Below are positions 48,135 to 59,700 of a DNA stretch of 64,000 nucleotides, one piece after another. The DNA lies in the NCBI GenBank assembly GCA_033002965.1, contig JAURVB010003594.1:62001-126000 (forward strand). Direction: 5' to 3'. The stretch's first letter is position 1; the number at the start of each line of letters is the position of its first letter. A model generated the notes under the pieces. That model made no database searches. It was not told the DNA's origin and saw only the letters and a program-made list of their open reading frames with translations. The position numbers were made by a program, and so were the translations under genes. The stretch comes from Piper betle. Lineage: Eukaryota > Streptophyta > Magnoliopsida > Piperales > Piperaceae.

Positions 48135-50107
48135 TGTCACAGGCCCGTTCGTAAGGTCGAATTTTTCGCCTCCGAGTCCCTGCCTGTGCGGCGTATTCCC
48201 CTCCCTGGGAACACTCAGCCTGCTACTCAACACGCAATAGCGGGAGCTAAGGCCACAAACACTACACTCGTGTTCGGCCGCAATACGCACCACCGAGGTT
48301 GACCCCTGCACGTCCAGCAGATCCACCCGCTCGGTGTTGCCCTCAAACAGCGCCCTTGATCGATCACCCGTGTCTGGCCACGCACCAGCACTTCGACAGC
48401 ACTCCTGGCTATCGGCACGCCTTGCCGATAGGCTGTTCCAGGAGTCAAACAGCACCACCACCGCAGCACTGCCCGATCGCCCCACCAGCAACACGCCTGG
48501 TGGAGATCGTGCCTCTGTCCTTGTTCGTCTCAGCAACCACTGTCGCCTTGTAAACCTCGACCACGACCCGGTACTAAGGTTCCCTGCCTAAAACGTCAGA
48601 CAACGAACACAACACAGATATACGGGGAAACCCCAACCTTATATCATTAAACCGACTATAAGGATTACAAGCACTCGAACTCCTCTCAAGTACCTGCTCG
48701 GCTTGTGGACAGCCCCCACAGCCTCGCCCCAATGTACCCAAAATACAAAGGAACTCACACAAGGATTACCTGGCCCGAGTAACCCTCCCAGTTGCCAACA
48801 CCAGCAACCTCACAACGTGCACCTTGGATTCAAGCAAGCGTCCGGAGTTCCAGCACTACTCCCAGCGCCGGCTGCAGCAACTCCCTCGCTTCTTCCCTCT
48901 CCAGGTTGCTCACGTTGCCACCGATCAGCAAGTCTCACCACGAGAACAAGTACCCAATCGGCCCCCTCTTCAGTCCGTCGAAGAGAAGTTCTCCTTCTCC
49001 ACGTCTGGCCTAACCCTTTTATACTCACGACCTGCTGCTCCAAGATAACTCCGAATCTGCCAGCATCTTCAACTCCAGAGATCTGCAAGATCCACCGTGT
49101 TCAGCAACCTAGACCATCTCCCATCCAGGTTCATCCAACGGCCTTCAAGTTTATCTTCAGCAGTTTGTTGCAACGCCCAATCTGGATAACTGCATATCTT
49201 CACCAAGATACTCCAGCAACGTCCAGGAAGCTTCCTCCTAACCGTCGGCTGCACCGCTAGGATCCCGTCTCGATCACCACGGCTCGACCCTAGGCCTTGG
49301 TTCAACCTCGCAGCAACTACCGACCCACATGCCGGCAATGGCCCGCCGCTGCGTCGCCAACTCCGCACATCGCTACCGAGCAGGACCCAGTACCGCACCA
49401 AACAGCGGTACCCGCATGCCGCTCGTCCCGCGCCCATGCACCATGCAGCGCTCGCGCGCCCGTGCGCACACCCGCGCACGCCCGCTCGCGCGAACAGCAG
49501 TGCGCGCCATCGCGCGCCCGCGCACCCGCGCGCCCGCGCGCTCGCTCCGCAGCGCGCTCGTGCACCCGCACGCGCTCGCCCGCGCGCTCGCCCGCGCGCG
49601 CTCGCCTGTGCGCGCCCGATGCCGCGCGCGCTCACCCGCGCGCGTCCGCCTGCGCGCACACTTGCGCGACGCGCTCGTCGCGCGCTCGCTCGCGCGCTCG
49701 CTCGCGCGCGCCTGCTGCTGCTCCCGGTAGCGTGATCGGTCCAAATACCGATCACCACGCAGCGCCTAGCGCCAGTGCTCGATCACAGCACTCGCTAGCG
49801 CACCTCGATGCGACCTTGCTGCCTTTGAGGTTTCCTCGAACCCGAGCCCGGCATTGCTCGGCACACCGTGTACCGACCCAAATGCCGGCACCTGCTGCTG
49901 TTCCCGACGCCTTGCTCCACCGGCATGCTCGGTCCTCCAGCAGCATCGTGCAACTCGGTTTGGACTGCAACATAATCACGGGTTAGCCTCGGTGTGTTGT
50001 TTCCACCACTCGGATAACCACTGCTATCCCATTCATGGACGTAGGGAAATCCAGGAACAACACCCAAACCCTGGTTCCCGGGACGTCCACGAATCAAGGC
50101 TGTAACA
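48135..50107. mobile_element. CpG-rich solo LTR, 1973 bp, perfect 5-bp target duplication
   Basis: Begins TGTCACAGGCC and ends GGCTGTAACA, giving TG...CA ends that are inverted copies of one another. The identical 5-mer CCTAG flanks it at 48130-48134 and 50108-50112. There is no gag-pol inside, so it is a solo LTR. It is unrelated to copies A-C. The interior is strongly GC-rich, with a CpG-dense tract at about 49436-49720 of alternating GCGCGC and GCTCGC units. The minus-strand reading has a plausible promoter/leader segment (ATATAAGG, then GGGGTTTCCCCGTATATC, about 48625-48650), so the sense strand is probably minus. All long open frames here are composition artefacts. Confidence 0.82.
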
Positions 50108-50112
50108 CCTAG

Positions 50113-51007
50113 TATATGTAAAAGAGATGAGTTAAGTTCATCACTCTACACTTCAGATGGGGTTGTTATAGATGATATCAAAGCCGACTTGTGATCATAT
50201 TAAATGATGGTCTCGACTATATATAGAATAGGGAACTAGTGATCACATGTCACACGGGTATTAGGGAACTACTCACGAGCCAAAAAAAGGAATTTTGTGG
50301 AGGAAATTTTTTAAAGATGGGTGAATTGTGATAACCCCCAAAATTAACCTCATCTCTAATAAAATCAAATATATACGTAAGGATATGTTTATAGATCTTT
50401 AATTTGATTAACTACTTTTGAAGAAATGATTTAACCCCATCAGTTAGCACTTTGGGCCAAGTTGTTATAAATATTAATACTTTCGATACAACTAGAGTTT
50501 TTACCGGTAATTTTTATCGAAGATACAATAGATATCTACCTCTTAGACGATCTATGTTCAAAACAAAGTTCTCTCATTTAATTCTTCGAAATTACCTGAG
50601 AGGTTGGCGTGAGAAGAAATAGTGTCAGGTAGATAGTTTTTAAGCTAGTAGCTTATGGGCAAACTCATCCACAAGATAAAATCAACGGTCAGATATGAAA
50701 GATTGCACTCCACAATTTCTATTGTATCACCTGTAACTACTCCAGAATTATAAATTCAAATGATTAATTCCTAAAATCATAAATTACATTCTTCTTAATC
50801 TAACCATCGATTACTTGATCCAACGATTAAAACTAATGGTAAGATAGTAGCTTATTAAAATGGACTAGCTCGTGGCAACATTTGTCCATATATGCATTTG
50901 ATGATTAAAAATATAAACTACTAAGCATGGTTAGAATATATGCTTTTGTGCACATAGAAACTGTATCTTGTAGAGATGGCCGAGTGGTTTGATAACTCTG
51001 GTATTAG
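50113..51007. other. Retroelement remnant and intergenic DNA
   Basis: GATGATATCAAAGCCGAC near 50170 resembles a tRNA-iMet-type primer-binding site, as found just inside an LTR. At 50973-50995 GAGATGGCCGAGTGGTTT matches the 5' arm and A box of a tRNA-Ser/Leu, but no B box follows. No gene. Confidence 0.35.
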
Positions 51008-51600
51008 TGTTGGGTTTATCCTACATCGGTCGTGGATGATATTGGTGATTTGAGCTATCCCACATCGGTCGTTAAACCCATCATCGGTCGTAGATGATGT
51101 TGGTGATTTGAGTTATCTCACATTAGTCATGCATGATGTTGGTGATTTGAGCTATCCCACATATGTTGGTGACTTATAGCTCAAATTTAAGTCGAATTTT
51201 TCGTGGTCGCCTAATGTGTGAAGGGGAGTTGTTGGGTTTATCCTACATCAGCCGTGGATGATATTAGTAATTTAAGCTATCTCATATCGGTCGTGGATGA
51301 TGTTGGTAACTTATAGCTCAAATTTAAATGGAGTTTGATAGGTGATGATATGTGAAATCTGTCTACTTTTTGATAAAGGGGGAAAAAAGAGATTTATAGA
51401 CGATGATAGTTTCGGGGTCGCTCAATGTGTGAAGAGGGGTTGTTGAGTTTATCTCAACATCGGTCGTGGATGATATTGGTGACTTGTATATAACTCAAAT
51501 GTGCTAATCGGGGTCGTCCAATGTGTGAAAGATGAGTTATTGGGTTTATCTCAACATTGGCCATGGATGATGTTAGTGACTTGTATATAGCTTAAATGTG
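51008..51600 (+). repeat. TRIM-like array: four LTR starts, each after a polypurine-type motif
   Basis: TGTTGGGTTTATCC or close variants begin at 51008, 51230, 51441 and 51538. The last three are each preceded by GTCGCCTAATGTGTGAAGGGG or a variant, which looks like a polypurine tract at the end of a tiny internal region. Inside, CATCGGTCGTGGATGATGTT is repeated many times. No coding capacity. It looks like tandem, partly deleted TRIM-type elements. Confidence 0.5.
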
Positions 51601-53532
51601 CTAATATGAAAGAAACATGATGAATCAGTTACTACCTCCCACGTCAAATTAAAAAGCTAAAACCTTCATCAAATTAAGTATTATGAACTTTATTTCTCCC
51701 AAACATAGAAAATTATTTAAATGGTGCATGGAGAGTACAACATGATTATATATACACACACACGTACAAATCAATAATACTTCAGGAATAACAATAATTC
51801 TGAGAAGATTATAAATGACTCAAAAGGCGTACATACTTATGAGGAAACTGCATTACAAATTATTGCACGTAATAGATCTGCTTGCACCGGCGAAATCAGA
51901 TTTATTATGAAAGATCGCCGTGCATGGCGTAATATGGCCGACGCGGCCCTCCATTGCCATCTCCTACCTCGCCGCTGCCGACTCTCCCTTCCGGTGCCAT
52001 CATTGTTTCTACCTCCACCCGTGCCATCCCCATCTCCTCCGCCGCCATCATCGTCTTCTCCTCCTACAACTTCTCCGATCCTAGCCAGCCGTTCGGCCAG
52101 TTTGCCGTTCCTTTTCTTTTTCTACTTTGTAATTTACAGAAGATTCTATATTTGTGAATAGATTGATTGTTTCTAATTTGATTGATTCGTTTTGTGCTTT
52201 AAAATGAATGATAGTTTAGATTCAAAGGAGGATTCCGCTAGTTTAAGGCCGGCTGCTTGCATTTTTTTCAAACGAAAATATCAGCAAGCTTTAATTTTTA
52301 TAATCGTCGGTACAATTTTCCTCCCCGACTCCCGCAACTCCCTTACCAACAATATGGTCTGAATGTGGAGGTAATGGCAGACTTGACAAACCTCTAAGGT
52401 ACCCAAAGGCAAATACTGAGACATGGTAGAAGCGATCAGTCAAAACAAATTAAGCATGCATGGCGGGCTTCGCTTTGATGGAGCATCTGGCCGGACAGCT
52501 TTTCTTCAGCAGTTCACCAAACGTGGTGCTGTTCCACTTACAGGTGTCGATCAAGGTCCTTGGTATGGGTGGCAACACCTCCCTCCCTCTCCTACTCCCC
52601 CCATGGGGACTTCGTCAATGTTCCCACTGCCTTGGTCACCATCGGCGTCAGTGGCCGTTTCAGCATTGTGTCCTCAATGACAGGGTAACGGAAGAGGAGA
52701 TGGCGGCAGACTTGCAGAGGAGATGATTGGCAAAAATGGCAGAAGAGGAAAATATATATAAAAGAAAGAAGTATCACCAATTGTTGATGTTTTTGTGTAT
52801 CCAACGACAAATATTCTCTTTGACGAGCGCATGCTTTAAGGTGTGGTGCAGTTCGTAGGAGAAAATGTTTCAGTGTATCCAGGCCCAGCTTCGCCAACAA
52901 AATCTGTATAATTTTTAAAAGTTAGTTAGCATCAATATGCATATTGATCTTCAAAAGTTAGTATGTATTACAAAGAGTGGCCATAGAATATTGTTTCTCA
53001 CCTCATTGTAATTACAAGCTGTTAATATATTACTAAAGATCAAATGGTATGTATGCAATGCTCCTATTCTTTTCATTAACCATAATGAACTTGTCTTCTG
53101 GAAAGTATGATTTGATCTTTCGAAATATTAAGCGAGGCATAGTTTTAAGTATGTATCGGTGACCAAACTAGATTTTTGGCCGGTAGAGGCCATGTACATT
53201 TGGTTCCACTGGGTCGAACTGGGTTAAACCATATTATAAATCACATGTTTTAATAAAATATTAAAAATATATTTTGTCATCAAAGTTTAAGTAAAGACTG
53301 ATTAAAATACCAAAAATTTAAACAACAAACCGGATTTCCTTAAATTTTTGTATTAAAAATGGGGTGCTGATTATAATGGTACAAAACCTTAAACCATACT
53401 AAATTTAAAAGTGTATGGGTATATTATGTACAATAATTAGTGGTGTGATAGGGTAGTCAAATCTATATTGAGAAGTTCTCATTCATTATAATATAAAAAA
53501 ATCATAGAAGTACGTTGTAGGAACAAGTACAA
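51601..53532. other. Intergenic, no gene recognised
   Basis: Two GC-rich patches (51900-52110 and 52460-52680) give open frames of 60-100 codons without recognised domains. A TA-rich TATATATAAAAG motif lies at 52751. Confidence 0.35.
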
Positions 53533-53920
53533 CTAACTAGAAAAGCACTTTGGCTGGCAGGTTCGAGTCTGAATGATCTCACAACACCAGCAAACAAAAG
53601 ATAAATCAAGATTTTACGAAAAGAAATTAACAAAAAAAGAAGTAGGTTAATAATAATAAAAAAGGGTTTGCATAATCTATAAACCTCGTCAGAAATGAAC
53701 CTTGAAATATTTACGCAGATTAAAGCAAGGAGCCAGACAATTAAAGGACTTACTCGTTCCTTTGCAATTATATTTTTGAGCATTCGTCGCTGCATCTCTT
53801 ATAGTTGTCAAAATCATGCTGTGAAATGTTCAAATCCAAGGCTGCCGGCCGAGGAAGAACGACGGCGAGGACAAGGAGGGCGAGAAGAAAAGCAGCAGTA
53901 ATGCCTGCACTGTTCGTCAT
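53533..53920 (-). CDS. Small secreted cysteine-rich peptide, two exons (one-base frame break)
   Basis: Exon 1 is 53754-53920, starting ATG at 53920; exon 2 is 53533-53568, ending TAG. The intron has a consensus donor (CGA|GTAAGT) and acceptor (ATTCAG|A). Exon 1 opens with a clear signal peptide: a polar start, then a hydrophobic core AAFLLALLVLAVVL and a small-residue cleavage region near residue 27. The mature part has the pair CSDEC (C-x3-C); exon 2, in phase 0, has a second C-x3-C pair (CQPKC) and stops three residues later. Two C-x3-C pairs separated by about a dozen residues is the layout of alpha-hairpinin-type plant peptides. As written, the frame breaks at an A run at 53775-53779 and meets TAA at once. 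One extra base there would join both pairs through the intron. About 67 residues expected. Function unknown; defence or signalling is only a guess. Confidence 0.5.
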
Positions 53921-53997
53921 TTTTTCCCGGTTAGCCTATAAAATTTGACTACAAAACAACTTCTTAAATAGCTTAAGATCCATAATATAAATTTGTG

Positions 53998-54020
53998 TGT
54001 GATATATATATACATATGGC
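53998..54020 (-). promoter_or_regulatory. Possible TATA region for the peptide gene
   Basis: TATGTATATATATATC on the minus strand, about 80-100 bp upstream of the ATG at 53920. A suitable distance, but TA-rich sequence is common here. Confidence 0.3.
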
Positions 54021-54072
54021 CGGGAACAGAAAATCTTTTTTGCCCTGAACTGTCTAGGCCATCCAATTACAA

Positions 54073-54117
54073 GGAATTTATTATTATTATTATTTTTAAA
54101 AAATAATAATAAATTCC
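54073..54117. repeat. Palindromic ATT/AAT repeat
   Basis: GGAATTTATTATTATT... is followed by its near-perfect inverted copy ending AATAATAAATTCC, a potential hairpin. Confidence 0.7.
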
Positions 54118-54410
54118 CCGGCACCGGCCGCCGCTGTGTTAGCCCCAAAAAAAAATTTTTTTTTTGCTGCGTGGCCAGATCATGCTGGATCTGCCTTCCC
54201 GGCCAGATCTAGTTGGGACGGCAGATCCAACTCACAACGGCCAGACCTGGCCGGCAATGGCCAGCTCTAGCCGCGAATAAAAAGAAAAACCAAAATTTCT
54301 ATGGCCACGCGGCCCTACCCGGCCGCGGCCGTAGGAAGTATGGCAAGGTCGAAGGGGAGAGGGAGGATGGGCGTCCACGACGGGAGGGGGAGTTCGTGGC
54401 TAGCAAGTCT

Positions 54411-54420
<10 letters not shown>
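54118..54420. other. GC-rich CGGCCAGATC-repeat segment
   Basis: Repeated GGCCAGATC, GCAGATCCAACT, TGGCCGGCAATGGCCAG and CGCGGCC motifs in both orientations. No domain in any frame. It looks like a low-complexity transposon interior. Confidence 0.35.

Positions 54421-54468
<48 letters not shown>
54420..54468. repeat. (TA)n microsatellite
   Basis: About 48 bp of alternating TA. Confidence 0.95.
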
Positions 54469-54471
<3 letters not shown>

Positions 54472-54539
54472 TAATAATGCTGTGAAGTATACATTCCTCA
54501 TAACTAAAAAACAGAAGTATTAGAACAATGCACATTATA

Positions 54540-56765
54540 ACTCACTAGTAGAACAACTTTTCTCGCAAGTCTTGATCAGGTCACTGGAATATAATTTGTT
54601 TCCTGGCCCAACACAAGCAACATTTGAGTTGCACACAATATAGAGTTGGAATGTATGTGTGTGTGTGTCTAATTGTATATATTTTGGCTATATGTGCGCA
54701 CCTCAACTTGATTTAGTAGCAATTGCTATGATCTTGTGTTGGTTGTCATGTATACTAGTCGTTGATTTCACCAAAAGCTGATCAAGTGATCATGCATGTT
54801 CTACTTACAATAGATGTTTAATTAAAAGTCCTACTAAGAATGCCCACTTTTTTTAAAAGAATCAGTACCCTTTCATTGCTAACTATTCAAAATTGGAGAC
54901 AAGTCACAGCAAGTACCTTTGCAATATGCACACGAAAAAAACACCACGGATATCATTTGGGTACTAAAAAACACAACTTTTTTTATCTGGGTGAGTCCAT
55001 ATTTCCTGGCCGGTTGACAAGGATAGGAAATTAGGAATAGACATGCCTATTTATTTATTGTTTGCCTAATTTGGAGCCATCTTTAATATTGTTTGCTTTG
55101 AAAAGAAAAAGAAATTACTCTAAGTATTGGTTGAACCATTATTGTGCATGAAGGAAGTGGTATCAATTTAGTCATTGATAGCAGGTGATCAATATTATTC
55201 AATCATCTGGTTGGATGTGCATGTCCAAGGTCTCCATGCTATGGCCTAGCTAATAGCTATGAGGGAACTCCTTGGTGTTTAATTAACATACATGCTAACA
55301 GTCAAATTAAAGATGTAGCAGGTTGATTACAGGTGCTAATTGAGGGAGTCAGAGACGAGCTTAGTGGTGTTCAAACTCGACTAGTATGTCTACGAATTCG
55401 AGTCAAACTCAATAATCTTCAATTGAGACAAGCACATAAAACTTCAAACTTTATTCATCTATATTTTTTTGTATTATTCAAAATAAAACTAATTTTAGAG
55501 GATTAAATAAATCAACTTCATGTCAAATATATACTAAATAATTTGTTCTACATGAAACTATCGTACTATCATGTGAAATCATCATTAGCATATTTCTAAT
55601 TATTATTTTTCATATTTTACATAAATAACTATACAAAAATTATGTGCAATATTATAATTTAACGCACAATATTAAACTTAGAGTCGAGACAACCAAGCAA
55701 AACCGCCTTCGTGCTCGCTTGATTCGAGCCCGAATCTACTTCAGAATCGAACATCGAACAAATTCAAATTTTTAGCACCCCTAATCTTTAATGGAAGGAT
55801 AAAAATAATTGCATATGGGAAATTTCATGTCTGTATAGACTATGTCATGTTCATGATAGAAATCATTTAAAACCAAGTGGGGGCATACAATTATTTTTGT
55901 CTTTTTTTTAAAAAAAGGGGAGGGAAATATACTTACAAAATTTTTGGAGTTAATCAAGAACTGTTATGTTTGCTAGTGAAGGAGCCATACATGAGAGGGC
56001 CTTGTTCCAACTTCCAACCCCAATTGTTATTTTGGGATTTAAGTGGACAATGATAATACTAGCCATGTTAGTGAGCTTAATTGGGCACACGACATCTATA
56101 GGCTGTTAAGAAATATATTGGGGTTTTATACCCTGAGCTACAAGGCATGGTTGACAAGAACTCTGACCAACATAGCAACATACGAGAAAACATATAAACT
56201 AGGTTTCTTCCAAAGTAACATATAACTAGGTTGAAAGCACCACTATAGGAACAATCATTCAACTAAAAGCATGCATTAAACCAGCGTTCACGGAACATTC
56301 TAGGGCACAAGAACAATAAAATGCCCACTAATTAGGTATTAGGAAGATGAACACTGGTAGAAGTACAATTAAAGGAAGGAAACAAGATCCAATAAACAAC
56401 TCAAATGCTATTCTATCTGCTAAAGAGATTTCTAAGCATCCCAGTATAGGATGCAAAAGGCAGCAAGTGAAATACCAGTACACAATCTCAAGCAAAAATA
56501 CGATCCGCATGCGAGGAATGATATCAACTGTACAATGCAATATACTTCTCTTCATAAGCCAACAAAGAACTAAGCAATACACTCCTTTTCTTTTCAACTT
56601 TATCAACACAGATTTAAGCTGTGACTAAAAGCAGTGAAAGGTAAAATTCTCTCATATAAAAAACAGTAACTTGTTTTCATTATGGCACAGTGGCAGCTTC
56701 TGTACAGAGTGCCCAATCCTTTAAAAGGCATACCTTCATTTTCAATACTTCGAATATCCTGCTCC
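54540..56765. other. Intergenic and ORMDL 3' flank
   Basis: No gene recognised. Contains the hAT-like element at 55362-55783. The part nearest 56765 is probably ORMDL 3' UTR; open frames around 56330-56630 are AT-rich and without domains. Confidence 0.4.
55362..55783. mobile_element. hAT-like non-autonomous element, 422 bp
   Basis: Ends are TAGTGGTGTTCAAACTCGA on the left and, reverse strand, TAGGGGTGCTAAAAATTTGA on the right: imperfect hAT-type inverted repeats with GTTCGA and TTCGAG motifs inside. An 8-bp target duplication is not evident (GACGAGCT versus ATCTTTAA). Confidence 0.45.
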
Positions 56766-59700
56766 TCAGTGATCTGCATTTATTCCAAAAATGCGGACCT
56801 TATGCATATTGGGAAATTTGGCAACCACAAGTACAAACACAGCTAAAGTATTCAGAAACAGCATTGGGTGCTGATAGTCTGTTGTGTGCGAAGCAATCAA
56901 GTACCTGCAATGACACGGAAAAAACTACTTCAAAAAAAATGATTTCTGGCTTAAGTATGCAAGTTTCAAGGCACATGATTCGGCAGGTATTCATTTAAAT
57001 GTGTAGTATCGTTTAAATATTTAAAGCATTTGCACAACATTTTTTAACTAGGACTAACAAACGGGGTTTCTTGCATTAAAACCATCCACCCTTCTGCAAC
57101 CATTAAAGAGAACCACTACGTTCTTGAAAGTTGAAACTAGTACAACTAGATGCACAGAACCAGAGAACAGATAGAATCAACTTTCCACCACATATTTTGC
57201 CATAAGATGCAATAGCTTGTCCAAACTAATAAATGCCATGCAAATTTGATTAAGGTTGCCAAAAGAACACCAATAAGAGTTTAAAGCAAAATCAGCCATA
57301 AAGTCTACTTTGTATGCTACAGCTAATTGTTGACATTATGTTTTTTAAAATTGTCACGAAAATAGGATCACCATGTACAGAATTCTAAATAATTTTTCTT
57401 TTTGCAAATGAAAGAAAAGTAACTTTCTAAACATTCCCTGCAATAAGAACAGATAAAAAACATGCCTCTCCAATAAATTGCCATAAACATAAAATCTTGA
57501 AAAAATACATTGACTAAACACAATACAGAAAAATCAAAACAAAAAAAATGAAAAAAAAATCAATAGCTTCCCCTTGTGAAAATAAGCATACGTTGTATAG
57601 TGACGATGATTGTGTGACCCTACCTGGTACTGAAAACAAGTCATATTGGACCTTCATTGGTCAAAAAAATATGTTTCCCTTCCATCAAATGTTAACCTTT
57701 TTCATTGTATCAGCACTATTTTGGAAATGTACCTGGAACAGAACTTTGTTTTGTGGCCCACCTGTTCTTTAGGCATATTATTATTTTTGTCTTCCATGCC
57801 GGTTGAATAGTTAAACACCCCCAACCCCAACCAGCTACAAATATTCAAAACCCCTTACAACCTGAGGCACCTTTTCCCCAAAAATGAAAAACATGAACCA
57901 TCACAACCAGATCCAGATTACTGAAGATCTTAACAATTCCTTAACGAACGGTTTGAATTTTTTTTTTGAAAAAAATTTAAAAAGTAATATGTTCAGTAAA
58001 AAATTATACGAACAGTGATCTGATTTAATCAAATTGGACCCATCTAGGAATGGTTATTCAATCATCTTTCAGAATAAAAATGTGTCCTTATAGTGAATTT
58101 TGAAGTTGTAAACTACAGTGAATGTGAGGCTAGATTATGTGTTTCTCCTAAGTCTAAATTTTAAAAGAAGTCTTAAAAAGGATACCAAGTGAGCCACTAA
58201 AAGGGAACTAGAAGTAAAACTTTGTAGAAAAGACAGACACTCAACGCCTAAAAAGTGGGCTCCTACAAATATCAGATCCAGTAGAACCTTTTCGACATTA
58301 TCTTATCCATAATAGACAAGGTGGCATTCCATCTCATTCCACATTCAATCAAATCATTTTAAAAAATATTTGTTACATTAATTTTCCAAGAGTTTTTACA
58401 TCAGTTAAGCCAGAAATTAATGAAATTCACCATGATAATGGCTGGCAAAGTTAACGTACTGCCCCACAGTACTTAAGGAGAAAATACCACAATAAATATT
58501 GGCCTTAAAATTCCTCTTGTCCTTATGGTGACAAACAAAACCAAAGATATAAACGTCAACAAGATCATGTAGCCAGTAGCACCAGGTTTTAGTTTCCATC
58601 AACATTTTGAGCATCAATTTATTTCTATCTAGCTTCCAACTTCCCCAAACTACTCCAAATATGAAACATCACCAAAAGTTCTCATTTCTAGTGTCAAATA
58701 CCAATTGCTGATGCTAAATCTTGTTCTTATTTAGAGGTGTGATAGTTTTTTTAATTAGATTAAAGATAACAAGATTTTGATCTTCACTCTTAGAATCCAA
58801 ATACAACAGGTACAAGAGTAATGAGCAAGAAAAAAATACTTACAACACAACAGGTACAACAGTAAGAAACTTTCGATTACTGAGTAAGTTGTTTGCCATT
58901 GTCTATCTGCTCCCACCAAGTCAAACCATTATACATGCCCTGATCTTCAGCAAATGGGGTACCCTTTTTCCAATGGAAAAAGTGATATGTAACCTACAGA
59001 AAGAAAATCATGCTTATATTAAACCATAGAATAATCAGAATATATATGAACAAAACCCAAACAAGACAAACACTAAAATGATTGTGGATAAGAAGAGAAA
59101 CAACTCAGTAGAAATACAGATAAACAATATCTAAGTTTGACATAGACAAAGAATAAAATTTATGAATCACTTGCAAACAAAAAAAGAAAAAGAAAAAAGA
59201 AAACAAACAAACCACTTCTCAACTCGATAAGAATATATATGCATCAACTCGATCACTTTACCGCATGGGAAATGCTTGCAGTAAATCAGTAAAAACTCAC
59301 CCCTTGAATTGATAGATACAATAACGATAATGAAACAATCTATCAAATTTTTAGGACAAGCCAAACATGTTTAGAAATAAAGCACAACCCCTCTAAATCC
59401 ATCTCATCTTTTTACCAAATTGGATTAAATTATTTTTAATCATGCCAAAATATATAGGATCAAGCATTTTCTATTATCTACTTGCAGAGTAAATATCTTT
59501 ACCGACAAGAATCCAAACAATAAGTCAGCCAAAGAAAAAGCTAAATCACTAAACTTCACAACTGAATAAAATTTTTATCCATTAAATTGATCACTATAGT
59601 CCTTGATCAATCAAGCCAAATAAAATCATTCACAAAGCACAAATCTCCATCAATTTCCAATCCATTACATTTCTTCACAAAATAAGTCGACTAATTTGTT

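Noticed and set aside
49069..49986. Long overlapping open frames of 100-229 codons on both strands in the CpG-rich tract
   Set aside because: High GC suppresses stop codons; the products are Arg/Ala/Pro-rich in every frame and lie inside a solo LTR with a target duplication.
50973..51007. tRNA-Ser gene
   Set aside because: Only the 5' arm and A box are present; no anticodon stem or B box follows before the repeat array.
53560..53575. GGTTCGAGTC as a tRNA/SINE B box
   Set aside because: No A box at the right distance; the sequence is explained as exon 2 and acceptor of the peptide gene on the other strand.
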